DNA of 16,857 nt from Candidatus Heimdallarchaeota archaeon (GTDB lineage Archaea > Asgardarchaeota > Heimdallarchaeia > Hodarchaeales > S146-22). The translations under genes and the position numbers were made by a program. The DNA is taken from the NCBI GenBank assembly GCA_015520535.1, contig WAPZ01000520.1, positions 1 through 16,857 of the forward strand, given 5' to 3'. Positions 1-7,089 of the stretch are shown piece by piece (position 1 is the first letter of the stretch; each line of letters starts with the position of its first letter). Below the pieces are notes generated by a model. That model did not search any database. It was not told the origin of the DNA and was given only the letters and a program-made list of their open reading frames with translations.

Positions 1-71
1 AAAATACCCCAAAAAATGCAACAAGATTATCATTAATAGTTCCACAGAAGAATAAAAAGTCGCTAAACCAG

Positions 72-80
72 TTTAATTTA
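72..80 (+). promoter_or_regulatory. Possible TATA element of the phosphoesterase-GDPD unit
   Basis: The A+T-rich stretch TTTAATTTA lies about 50 bases before the ATG at 131. An archaeal start site some 25 bases downstream would leave a leader of roughly 25-30 bases that includes the Shine-Dalgarno. No clear BRE precedes it. A second A+T-rich stretch (CTTTAAAAG, 101-109) lies too near the start codon to serve unless the message were leaderless, which the Shine-Dalgarno argues against. The rest of 1-130 shows no gene. Confidence 0.3.
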
Positions 81-119
81 GAATACTCAAATCGATAACG
101 CTTTAAAAGCACCGCTGAT

Positions 120-124
120 AAGGA
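120..124 (+). promoter_or_regulatory. Ribosome binding site for the tandem phosphoesterase
   Basis: AAGGA sits 6 bases before the ATG at 131. This spacing supports that ATG as the start, and it gives a first phosphoesterase motif at the usual distance from the N-terminus. Confidence 0.6.
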
Positions 125-130
125 CTAACT

Positions 131-1816
131 ATGAAAATTTCAGAACATTTCAACCCCGAATCAACCTATCAGTTATTAGTGTTTTCCGATACACACATTT
201 CACATTTTTCTGGTCTTTTCAACTCAAAATCGTTCAAAACCGGAATCAAATTAATGGCACGTCGCCGTAAGGCATTTATTGAACATTTAACTAAAGAACA
301 CGGTCTTGACGGCGAAGAACATATACTTCCAATTGTACATTTAGGTGATATTACAGATACTGGCACTTATGAAGAATACGAATTTGCTGAACAAATCCTG
401 AAAGAAAATTTTGAACTATACGGTATTGATTACAAAAAAGATGTCCTTTATATCCCTGGGAATCATGACTCCAGAAACGTAGGTGATTTGATTTATGAGG
501 AATTCTTTGGGGAACGTCGCTTCTTTTATAAAAATAATGAAAATATTATTTTAGTGGGTCTGGATTCTTCAATTCCCGATCAAAATGGAGGAAAATTGGG
601 CGCCCGTGCGCGAGAAGAAATCTATAAATTAGTTGAATATCCTGAAGAAGCTACCATTATCTTGTGTTTCCATCATCATCTTTTACCAATCCCTTTTACT
701 GGAAGAGAACGCTCAACCATTTCTGATGCGGGTGATGTGGTCCCATCACTTTTCGATTCTAATATTGACATTGTTTTAACTGCACATCGACATATTCCTA
801 ATCTTTATTCCATCTCGAACGGCACAAAAAATATTGTCATTGTTTCATCGGGCACATTTTCCTCAAATAAAACACGCGGTAAAGCCGGCCACACCTTTGC
901 CGAAATTTTGGTCGATACGTCTCAACAACTAAGCGAAGTCTATATTCACCCCATCTCCCCATATTCGTTATTCTCTAAAAAACAACATTTAGGTCACCGA
1001 CAATTTATTAGTCGTCCCATTACTACTGAACTGAATAACAAAATAAAAAAAACAGAGGTTTCTTGTTCCATTGCTATTCTTTCCGATACTCATTTTACCA
1101 CGGAGGGTGACTTCCAAGAAAAGATCTTTTTAACCGGACTCAATATGATAAACCAAGAGCCCAAACTCAAAGTGGTCTTACATGCAGGTAATCTGACAGA
1201 AAACGGCTTCCCCGAATCATATGCACTGGCAAAATCTTTTTTACGAAACTTTAATGTCCCACTTATTATTGTTCCCGGACCCCGTGACCTCACACCCCTT
1301 GGAAAAGAATTGTTCATTCGGGAAATTGGCCCGTTGAACCCTTTTTACGAAGACGACTGCTTTTACATTTATGGCATCAATACTGGCTCAAGTAGCTCTG
1401 GAAATGTCGGACGGTCACAACTACAACTCGCACTGCATGAAATGCAAGAACACGCCAAAGATCGTATATTCATCCTTTTAATGCATCATTCATGTCTTCC
1501 ACTTCCCAAAACACCCTTTAAGAATGTAGTACAGGATGCCGGTGACGTAATTGGAACCTTAACACAAAATTATGTTCCACTGGTTATTTCTGGTGCCGAA
1601 CACATCTCCAACGCCTTGCAAGTCGAAAACACACTCTTTGTCAATGCCGGCACGTTTTCTTCCTACAAAATCAAAAATTGGCGGATGAATACCTATCTCC
1701 TTCTCAAATTCTACTTTGAATTTAATCTAATCGCGCTTGAAGAAGTCTCAATACATTCTGGTTTCCGATATAGTCTGGGTACATTCCCTTTAACTAAAGT
1801 ACACTACTTAAAATAA
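131..1816 (+). CDS. Tandem calcineurin-like phosphoesterase; second domain degenerate
   Basis: A 561-residue protein made of two copies of the calcineurin-like metallophosphoesterase fold. Domain 1 (about 14-265) keeps every two-metal motif: DTH (D20, H22), GDITDTG (D73), GNHD (N111, H112), HHH (181-183) and AHRH (H219, H221, with Ala for the usual Gly). The motif pattern is that of the class III cyclic-nucleotide phosphodiesterase/GpdQ group, so a phosphodiester or phosphomonoester substrate is likely but not identified. Domain 2 (about 312-540) is recognisably a duplicate: both halves contain DAGDV after the His motif and GTFSS near the end. In domain 2 GD is GN (N354), GNHD is GPRD (383-386) and GHxH is GAEH (488-491), so it probably no longer catalyses and may be structural or regulatory. 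There is no signal peptide or membrane segment, so the protein is probably cytosolic. The start has a good Shine-Dalgarno. The GDPD gene follows after 23 bases, presumably in the same transcript. Confidence 0.9.
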   Translation: MKISEHFNPESTYQLLVFSDTHISHFSGLFNSKSFKTGIKLMARRRKAFIEHLTKEHGLDGEEHILPIVHLGDITDTGTYEEYEFAEQILKENFELYGIDYKKDVLYIPGNHDSRNVGDLIYEEFFGERRFFYKNNENIILVGLDSSIPDQNGGKLGARAREEIYKLVEYPEEATIILCFHHHLLPIPFTGRERSTISDAGDVVPSLFDSNIDIVLTAHRHIPNLYSISNGTKNIVIVSSGTFSSNKTRGKAGHTFAEILVDTSQQLSEVYIHPISPYSLFSKKQHLGHRQFISRPITTELNNKIKKTEVSCSIAILSDTHFTTEGDFQEKIFLTGLNMINQEPKLKVVLHAGNLTENGFPESYALAKSFLRNFNVPLIIVPGPRDLTPLGKELFIREIGPLNPFYEDDCFYIYGINTGSSSSGNVGRSQLQLALHEMQEHAKDRIFILLMHHSCLPLPKTPFKNVVQDAGDVIGTLTQNYVPLVISGAEHISNALQVENTLFVNAGTFSSYKIKNWRMNTYLLLKFYFEFNLIALEEVSIHSGFRYSLGTFPLTKVHYLK

Positions 1817-1827
1817 CTAAATTATGT

Positions 1828-1832
1828 GGTGA
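1828..1832 (+). promoter_or_regulatory. Ribosome binding site for GDPD
   Basis: GGTGA matches the 3' part of the archaeal Shine-Dalgarno complement. It stands 7 bases before the ATG at 1840, inside the 23-base gap after the phosphoesterase stop. It supports this start and shows that translation can begin independently on a shared message. Confidence 0.5.
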
Positions 1833-1839
1833 ATCTGCC

Positions 1840-2583
1840 ATGAAACCATGGATCATTGCACATCGCGGGGCGTCGGGCTATTATCCCGAAAATACCTTGC
1901 TTTCATTTTTGGAAGCGGTTAAAATGGGCGCTGATTGTGTGGAAATGGATGTTCAGCCATCTTTAGATCGAGAATTGGTTATTTTTCATGATCGCACCCT
2001 AGAACGCATTGCACACGCTCCCTATTCCATCACAAAATTAAGATTGAAAGAATTACAGAAATATGATGTCGGAAGGTGGAAAGGCCCTCAATGGAAAGGC
2101 CTTACCATCCCAACACTGAAAGAAGTCCTTGAAAAGCTCCCGCCAACTGTCAAATTAAACATTGAACTCAAATATATTGATGATGACTCAGATTGGTTTG
2201 AACAAAAAGTCCTTACACTTGCATTAAAACACGATATTCTCAAACGTGGTGGATATCTTGCTATCAAATACCCAAAGAGCATTCAGCGACTCCGAGAGCT
2301 GCTTCCAGAATGCCCGATTGGATTGTTACAAAAGAAACGAACTCCAGAAGAACTTTTAGAACTATGCCAAAAATTTGATGTCGATATTGTTCAAATAAGA
2401 AGATCTGCGCTCACAAAAGAATGGATCGACACTTTTCACGACCATAACATCAAAGTCAATTTCTTTTATACTGATGACATCAAAGAAATGATTTTTTTAA
2501 TGAAAGAATTAAAAATAGATGGAATTTTAACTAATTATCCCGATCGTGGCATACAAGCACGTAACCAAGCGATAATCACCTAA
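1840..2583 (+). CDS. Glycerophosphodiester phosphodiesterase (GDPD family)
   Basis: A 247-residue single-domain protein of normal length for the family. It should hydrolyse glycerophosphodiesters to a glycerol phosphate and the free head-group alcohol. The N-terminal signature is complete: HRG at 8-10 (general acid/base His8 and Arg9), ENT at 17-19, EMD with metal ligands E35 and D37, and the catalytic H50 in FHD. The third metal ligand is E109 in NIELK. The C-terminal part carries the family's closing DGILTNYPD motif (about 225-233). There is no signal peptide or membrane segment, so it probably acts in the cytosol, unlike secreted GlpQ. It is co-directional with the tandem phosphoesterase 23 bases upstream. 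Both are phosphodiesterase-type enzymes, which suggests a joint role in breaking down lipid head groups or scavenged glycerophosphodiesters; that link is inferred. The last 8 bases overlap the 3' end of the convergent MFS gene. Substrate choice cannot be read from the sequence. Confidence 0.93.
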   Translation: MKPWIIAHRGASGYYPENTLLSFLEAVKMGADCVEMDVQPSLDRELVIFHDRTLERIAHAPYSITKLRLKELQKYDVGRWKGPQWKGLTIPTLKEVLEKLPPTVKLNIELKYIDDDSDWFEQKVLTLALKHDILKRGGYLAIKYPKSIQRLRELLPECPIGLLQKKRTPEELLELCQKFDVDIVQIRRSALTKEWIDTFHDHNIKVNFFYTDDIKEMIFLMKELKIDGILTNYPDRGIQARNQAIIT

Positions 2584-4027
2584 AAAATTCTGAGGGGGCG
2601 TCAAAGTCTTCTTGCGTCATGAACTGCTTATGAACATTGGAAAAAAGGTGTTTTTGTGGATGATAATCTCTTTTTATGGAAAACAACAACATGACTGAAA
2701 TTAAAGCAATAAAGCCAGCTGTAACAAATGATATTCCACCACCTAATGCCGTCACCACACCAAACAACGAATACGTGGTTCCACTAAACGTATCATATAG
2801 AATTCCCCCAGCAACTGGCCCAATAGTCGCACCTAAATTAAATAATGCTTGAACCCGACCAAAATATCTCCCACGAACAGGTGGTGGAATAACATCCGCT
2901 TGAAACGCTCTAAATGGTGGAATAAAGGTTTGTATTGCCATAAAACGAATTATAAAGAAAAAGATTAATAATTGGAGTGAAGTCACCAATCCTATTCCAA
3001 TAAAAGCCAACGCACCGACAAACATCCCAAATAGCGCAATATTTAGTCGATTAAAACGATCCGAGAGCTTACCCGCCGGATAATTGATTGGTAATGAGAG
3101 CCCCCCAGCAATTGTGAACAAAAATCCAACGTGCTCTTCTCGCAATGAAAACTCATTAATGGCATACAACGCAAAGATTGGGATAATTAAGCCAATTGCA
3201 AAGCCATTCACCATCGATATGGTATATAGTCGATAAATGAACGGGACTTGATAGGATTTCATAAATAAAGCTTCAGCTAAAGCCTTTTGCCCTTGTATTC
3301 TATCTTCATTCTTTTGTGCATTAGAAATTTTTTCTTGTAGCGTTTGTTGGTAAATGTCTCGCACAAGTAAACCGACTAATAGTGAGGAAAGCAGTCCTAA
3401 AATACCAGTAACACCAAAAGGAATTATAAATGCTGAAACCGCGTCCAAGCCAATCCCTTTAAAATAAAAGCCACCTAGTTCGGTTCCATGCCCCAACGCA
3501 TACATCACACCGCCTAAACCGGGACCAATAACAAATCCTAAATTAAAAGTCGTGAAATATTTACCCATCCACGCGCCACGTTCATCCGAAGGCACAGAGT
3601 CAACGAGCAACGCCTCTGAAACTGGAAAAGCTGCCCCAACCGATGCTCCCTCCAGTAAGCGAAGAAGGAATAAGGTCCAAAAATCCCGACCGAATCCTAT
3701 TCCTATGGTACTAATCCCATATACTGCTAATGCTACAACAAGAATTTTTTTACGACCATATATATCAGTACTTGCGGGAATGATCGATGCCGAAACCATC
3801 CTTGCAACCATAAACGATGAAATTAAAATACCAATGCTCACCGCGGAGGGTAACCGAATAAAAATTAAATTTCCAACGTCTAAGCGGTTACCTAAGGCTG
3901 CAAATAAGGGAGCTGCTAAACCAAAACCAATATTAACAATTAATGAGGCAAAAAGTAAATTCCATGCATTTTTGCGGTCAACAAGGAAATTAACTGAACG
4001 TGGTTGTTCAACTTCCATTTCTCTCAC
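2576..4027 (-). CDS. MFS transporter, drug/proton antiporter-like
   Basis: A 483-residue integral membrane protein with the hydrophobicity pattern of about 12 helices in two halves. The halves are separated by a charged cytoplasmic loop (about 224-262) rich in Lys, Glu and Gln. Motif A is visible in the first half as STDIYGRKK (86-94) and again in the second half as GKLSDRFNR (319-327). Motif C-like glycine segments, GFVIGPGLGG (164-173) and GATIGPVAGG (399-408), occupy equivalent places in helices 5 and 11 and are typical of proton-coupled antiporters. It probably exports or exchanges a small molecule; the substrate is unknown. The frame opens with GTG at 4027; ATG at 4018 (residue 4) is an equally good or better start, since GTGAG just before it could act as a weak Shine-Dalgarno and the promoter spacing fits. 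The gene is convergent with GDPD, overlaps it by 8 bases and has its own promoter, so it is not obviously part of either neighbouring unit. Confidence 0.93.
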   Translation of the reverse strand: MREMEVEQPRSVNFLVDRKNAWNLLFASLIVNIGFGLAAPLFAALGNRLDVGNLIFIRLPSAVSIGILISSFMVARMVSASIIPASTDIYGRKKILVVALAVYGISTIGIGFGRDFWTLFLLRLLEGASVGAAFPVSEALLVDSVPSDERGAWMGKYFTTFNLGFVIGPGLGGVMYALGHGTELGGFYFKGIGLDAVSAFIIPFGVTGILGLLSSLLVGLLVRDIYQQTLQEKISNAQKNEDRIQGQKALAEALFMKSYQVPFIYRLYTISMVNGFAIGLIIPIFALYAINEFSLREEHVGFLFTIAGGLSLPINYPAGKLSDRFNRLNIALFGMFVGALAFIGIGLVTSLQLLIFFFIIRFMAIQTFIPPFRAFQADVIPPPVRGRYFGRVQALFNLGATIGPVAGGILYDTFSGTTYSLFGVVTALGGGISFVTAGFIALISVMLLFSIKRDYHPQKHLFSNVHKQFMTQEDFDAPSEFFR

Positions 4028-4056
4028 ACATAAACCAACTAATTTTCTGTATAAAA

Positions 4057-4070
4057 GAAATAAGTTTCGG
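4057..4070 (-). promoter_or_regulatory. Archaeal BRE/TATA-type promoter of the MFS gene
   Basis: Read on the minus strand the site is CCGAAACTTATTTC: a BRE-like CCGAAA directly followed by a TATA-like CTTATTT. It lies about 40-50 bases before the ATG at 4018. A start site some 25 bases downstream of the TATA box would leave a leader of about 10-20 bases. A second TATA-like run (CTTTTATAC, about 4051-4059) partly overlaps and could be the true box. No bacterial -35/-10 pair was seen. Confidence 0.45.
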
Positions 4071-4222
4071 CAATATCCATAACAAAATTACGCACGTGTG
4101 AATGGTTACAAAAAGCAAAAAAACGCTGAATAACCCCGTACCCTAAAAAACGTAAATATTTTGAGAACTACACCACAATAAGTGAATATAAAAAATTTAT
4201 TTGACTTTTGACATTTATTTCC

Positions 4223-4240
4223 AAAAAAAGAAAAAAAAGA
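4223..4240 (-). terminator. T-tract terminator after the surface-protein operon
   Basis: On the minus strand, about 50 bases after the PPC stop codon, the sequence reads TCTTTTTTTTCTTTTTTT, that is, two runs of 8 and 7 T residues. Archaeal RNA polymerase terminates at such oligo-T tracts without needing a hairpin, and none was noticed here. A further T-rich stretch follows downstream (about 4186-4200). Confidence 0.5.
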
Positions 4241-4290
4241 ATGATTTTTAATTAAATAGAAAATTGGGAAGGGAATCTGAAGAAAAGATA

Positions 4291-7089
4291 CTAACCAGAA
4301 TCTTCCTTTTTACTGAATTTACCCTTAATCGATGAACTTAAGCCACCAAGTTTACCGCTTTTCCAAGCAATAAAGCCACCAGCACCAGCACCAGCTCCAA
4401 TGACAACGACTGTTCCAACGATCACTGGATCTAAGAAACCACCTTGGAACAATAACGGTGGTGGTAGATAAGGCAATGTTGCTGGAGTAGCTGGTGGGAA
4501 TAACTCTGACGCTAAACCAATGGTAATATTAAGGGTATAATCCACGGCGGTTCCGTTTAGTTGTTTGACTTCTAAGTAGTAAACAGTAGTTTTATTTACC
4601 GCAGCTTCTAAGCGTTCCTCGGAGGCTCCATAGAAGAAACCTTCTTCTAAAAGTTGCCCATCACCGTCATAAAGTCGCAAAATAAAATCAGCATCGTTTC
4701 GATTGAAAGTTACAGTTGCTATTATTCCTTCAGTATCCTCTAAGAATATCTTATAAAAGTCTGAGTCGCCGGGTCTGGATTTAAAGGTCATTTCCGCAGT
4801 TTGTTGAAGTGCACCACCACTTCCACTCAGTGTTCCACTTGAAGTGACATTTTCCCAGTCAGTCGCTTGAGCAATATTATCGTTATCTTCGTAGGGATCG
4901 TCCGACTCTGAATAATCCACTTGTAATGTGTAAAAGACTGATGAACCCTGCCATAATTGAACACGAACATAGTAAAAACCATCTATGGTAGCTGTGATGT
5001 TAAATTCTTCGTGACCCGTATTGATATTTTCGATACTTTGCGCAATTTTGTTCAAACCAGGGTCGTATGCGTACAAATCAATGTCATTTTCTACACTGCC
5101 GCCAGCATTGGTATCAAAGGTCAGGTTAACCCACAGATAATCCCCCGCTTTTAAGTAGAAATAATACCAATCCTCGTCAGCACCGCGAATCAGCATGTCG
5201 CTATAGAAAGTTTCTTGTTCACCAATTGCCACGGCTTGATTTTGATCATCATTGGGCTCATATTGATCATCGTATTCATATAATATAATTTGAAGCGTGT
5301 ATGGTACACCTACGGAGGTAAAAGGATCACCTTCAATTCCAACGATTAATGGGGCATTGCGTGGCATCGTATAACTCAATTCCTTAAATCCACCACTACC
5401 AGACGTAACAGCGATTACATTAAGATCTTCATCGATTAATTTAAGATTTAACTCTCCTAACGAATCATCATAGGAAATGGAGGCATAAAAGATATCACCC
5501 GCCATTAACGGCATGAAAAAGTAGTCATAGTCATTTGTAGCTAGAAACAGAGTATCATACGTCGCATTTTTTGCTTCTAATAAAAGTGCTAGTGACGGAT
5601 GGTCGTTATCTTCAAAATCGTCATCGGGTCCGGAAACTAAGATTGAAAGGTTGTAATATTTAGGATCGGTATTCGTACTATTCACCTTGAGATAATACGT
5701 TCCCGTTGCATTGACACGCTCACTTATTTTTTCTTGATTCGTAAAGGATTCACTAGAGGCAATAAAAGTGTCTGCGGTCGTTTGGTTGGCCATATACAGA
5801 TACAAGTTGATATCACTCAGACTGTGGTAAAAATCGGCTGTAATAGTAATCACTTGAAACTCAGAAGCATTAAATCGATACCAATCATCATCATTTGCGT
5901 CTATATGAAGTCCAGCACGCTCCCAGTCATTACCATAAATTGACGTTGCTGAACTGGCAAGATTATTTTGACCTCCTACATCAAATGTTTCTTGTTGCGT
6001 CCAATTAATACTATATGGAATTAATGAAAAGTCATTACTGATTGAATTTGAACCATCAGCAAATGTCGACGCATTAACCACAAAGTAATAATAACCGGAA
6101 ATTGGAGCTGTAAAGTTAAATGAAACTGTCGTTGCACTCCATTTATCACTAGATGTAGAACTTAATAGCGTTCGATTTGGATAATACACTTCAATTGTTA
6201 TTCCATTTATTGTCGAACTGGTGGCATACAAGGTATACGTAAAGTTAAAGAAAACGTAGTTATCAGCAAACAACAACATGGTATAAAAGTCCATGAATTG
6301 ATTGGCAAGAGGCGGATTAGGATGCGGACTTCCCGCACCGGCAAAACTGTCATACGTATAATTGAGAAGGATAGCGGAATCATTGTAAAATCCCGGAACA
6401 ATTTCCGTGGCATCGTCAAAACTATTGAGATCTTTTCGTATAGAACCTAAATCATCAAATATTAATGTGAGACTGTATTCTACCGTCTGATTTCCATAAT
6501 TAGTTTTTGTTTCGTTATCAAATTCAAGCCCAAGGATATAATAATTACCACCTTGCGAAAGTGGATCATAGGGTAATTGAAGTGGCTCTGCAAACGTTAT
6601 ATATGCCCCATTAGGATTCCCTATCTGCTGTGAAGTCTGTGTTTGATTGTAGATCTCATCAAAGCTATTAGTACTGTAATTGTAGTAATATAGTGTCATA
6701 TTGAAACCAACATTTTCGATACTTTCATTATATTCTACAATGGCTTGAAAATAATAATTTGTCGTTTCAATTTGATTAATGTCAAAATAAAAGAAGTCGG
6801 CATCGGTATCGTTCATATAAAGATTATTGATTTTACTATTCATTTTTGAAGTTATGTATGCGGCTGTAGCGGCGGAATCGTTCGGTTCATAAGCATCACC
6901 AGGATATGCGCTGGCACTTGTTACCATTAAAGTGTTTAGGTTTGAGATTGGTGTGTGGGTTAAGTAGGGGGAGCTAAACATGCCAAACAGGATTATAATT
7001 CCCCACCACATGGCTAAAGAAACAATAAATGTTCTAATTTTCATTTTCTTGACCTTTTGTCCTGTTTTTTTATTTTTTTCGTGCTTCAT
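4291..7089 (-). CDS. Membrane-anchored surface protein of about six PPC domains
   Basis: A 932-residue predicted surface protein. The N-terminus is basic, then hydrophobic (about 20-38), with a possible ASA cleavage site at 59-61, as in an export signal. The ectodomain is a chain of bacterial pre-peptidase C-terminal (PPC)-type beta-sandwich modules. Clear modules begin at YEPND (67), FEDND (492), YEPND (610) and YEDND (733). Two more diverged ones begin near 213 and 367. The D-x-D-W/F-Y/F strand motif recurs (for example DDDWYRF, 400-406). No protease or other catalytic domain is present. A Pro-rich spacer (864-880), a Gly-rich transmembrane helix (about 887-908) and a Lys/Ser-rich tail anchor the C-terminus. 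About 27 N-x-S/T sequons lie in the ectodomain, mostly before residue 510. The ATG at 7089 overlaps the giant gene's stop (ATGA) and has a near-perfect Shine-Dalgarno. An internal ATG at residue 16 is an alternative start. The protein probably partners the giant protein; its ligand is unknown. Confidence 0.85.
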   Translation of the reverse strand: MKHEKNKKTGQKVKKMKIRTFIVSLAMWWGIIILFGMFSSPYLTHTPISNLNTLMVTSASAYPGDAYEPNDSAATAAYITSKMNSKINNLYMNDTDADFFYFDINQIETTNYYFQAIVEYNESIENVGFNMTLYYYNYSTNSFDEIYNQTQTSQQIGNPNGAYITFAEPLQLPYDPLSQGGNYYILGLEFDNETKTNYGNQTVEYSLTLIFDDLGSIRKDLNSFDDATEIVPGFYNDSAILLNYTYDSFAGAGSPHPNPPLANQFMDFYTMLLFADNYVFFNFTYTLYATSSTINGITIEVYYPNRTLLSSTSSDKWSATTVSFNFTAPISGYYYFVVNASTFADGSNSISNDFSLIPYSINWTQQETFDVGGQNNLASSATSIYGNDWERAGLHIDANDDDWYRFNASEFQVITITADFYHSLSDINLYLYMANQTTADTFIASSESFTNQEKISERVNATGTYYLKVNSTNTDPKYYNLSILVSGPDDDFEDNDHPSLALLLEAKNATYDTLFLATNDYDYFFMPLMAGDIFYASISYDDSLGELNLKLIDEDLNVIAVTSGSGGFKELSYTMPRNAPLIVGIEGDPFTSVGVPYTLQIILYEYDDQYEPNDDQNQAVAIGEQETFYSDMLIRGADEDWYYFYLKAGDYLWVNLTFDTNAGGSVENDIDLYAYDPGLNKIAQSIENINTGHEEFNITATIDGFYYVRVQLWQGSSVFYTLQVDYSESDDPYEDNDNIAQATDWENVTSSGTLSGSGGALQQTAEMTFKSRPGDSDFYKIFLEDTEGIIATVTFNRNDADFILRLYDGDGQLLEEGFFYGASEERLEAAVNKTTVYYLEVKQLNGTAVDYTLNITIGLASELFPPATPATLPYLPPPLLFQGGFLDPVIVGTVVVIGAGAGAGGFIAWKSGKLGGLSSSIKGKFSKKEDSG

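Larger units (their letters stand above)
4028..4290. other. Intergenic region between MFS gene and PPC gene
   Basis: A 263-base, very A+T-rich gap between two minus-strand genes. It contains the MFS promoter at its left end and a T-tract terminator for the PPC gene at its right end. No conserved RNA, tRNA, credible small ORF with ribosome binding site, or repeat was seen in the middle part. Confidence 0.6.

Noticed and set aside
3552..4082. Open frame of 176 codons on the plus strand, antisense to the MFS gene
   Set aside because: Its product is low in complexity and basic without a recognisable fold, while the opposite strand encodes a full MFS transporter with conserved motifs.
4141..4260. 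Possible small RNA or hairpin in the gap between the MFS and PPC genes
   Set aside because: The stretch is simply A+T-rich with T tracts; no convincing inverted repeat, tRNA-like fold or riboswitch core was found by eye.
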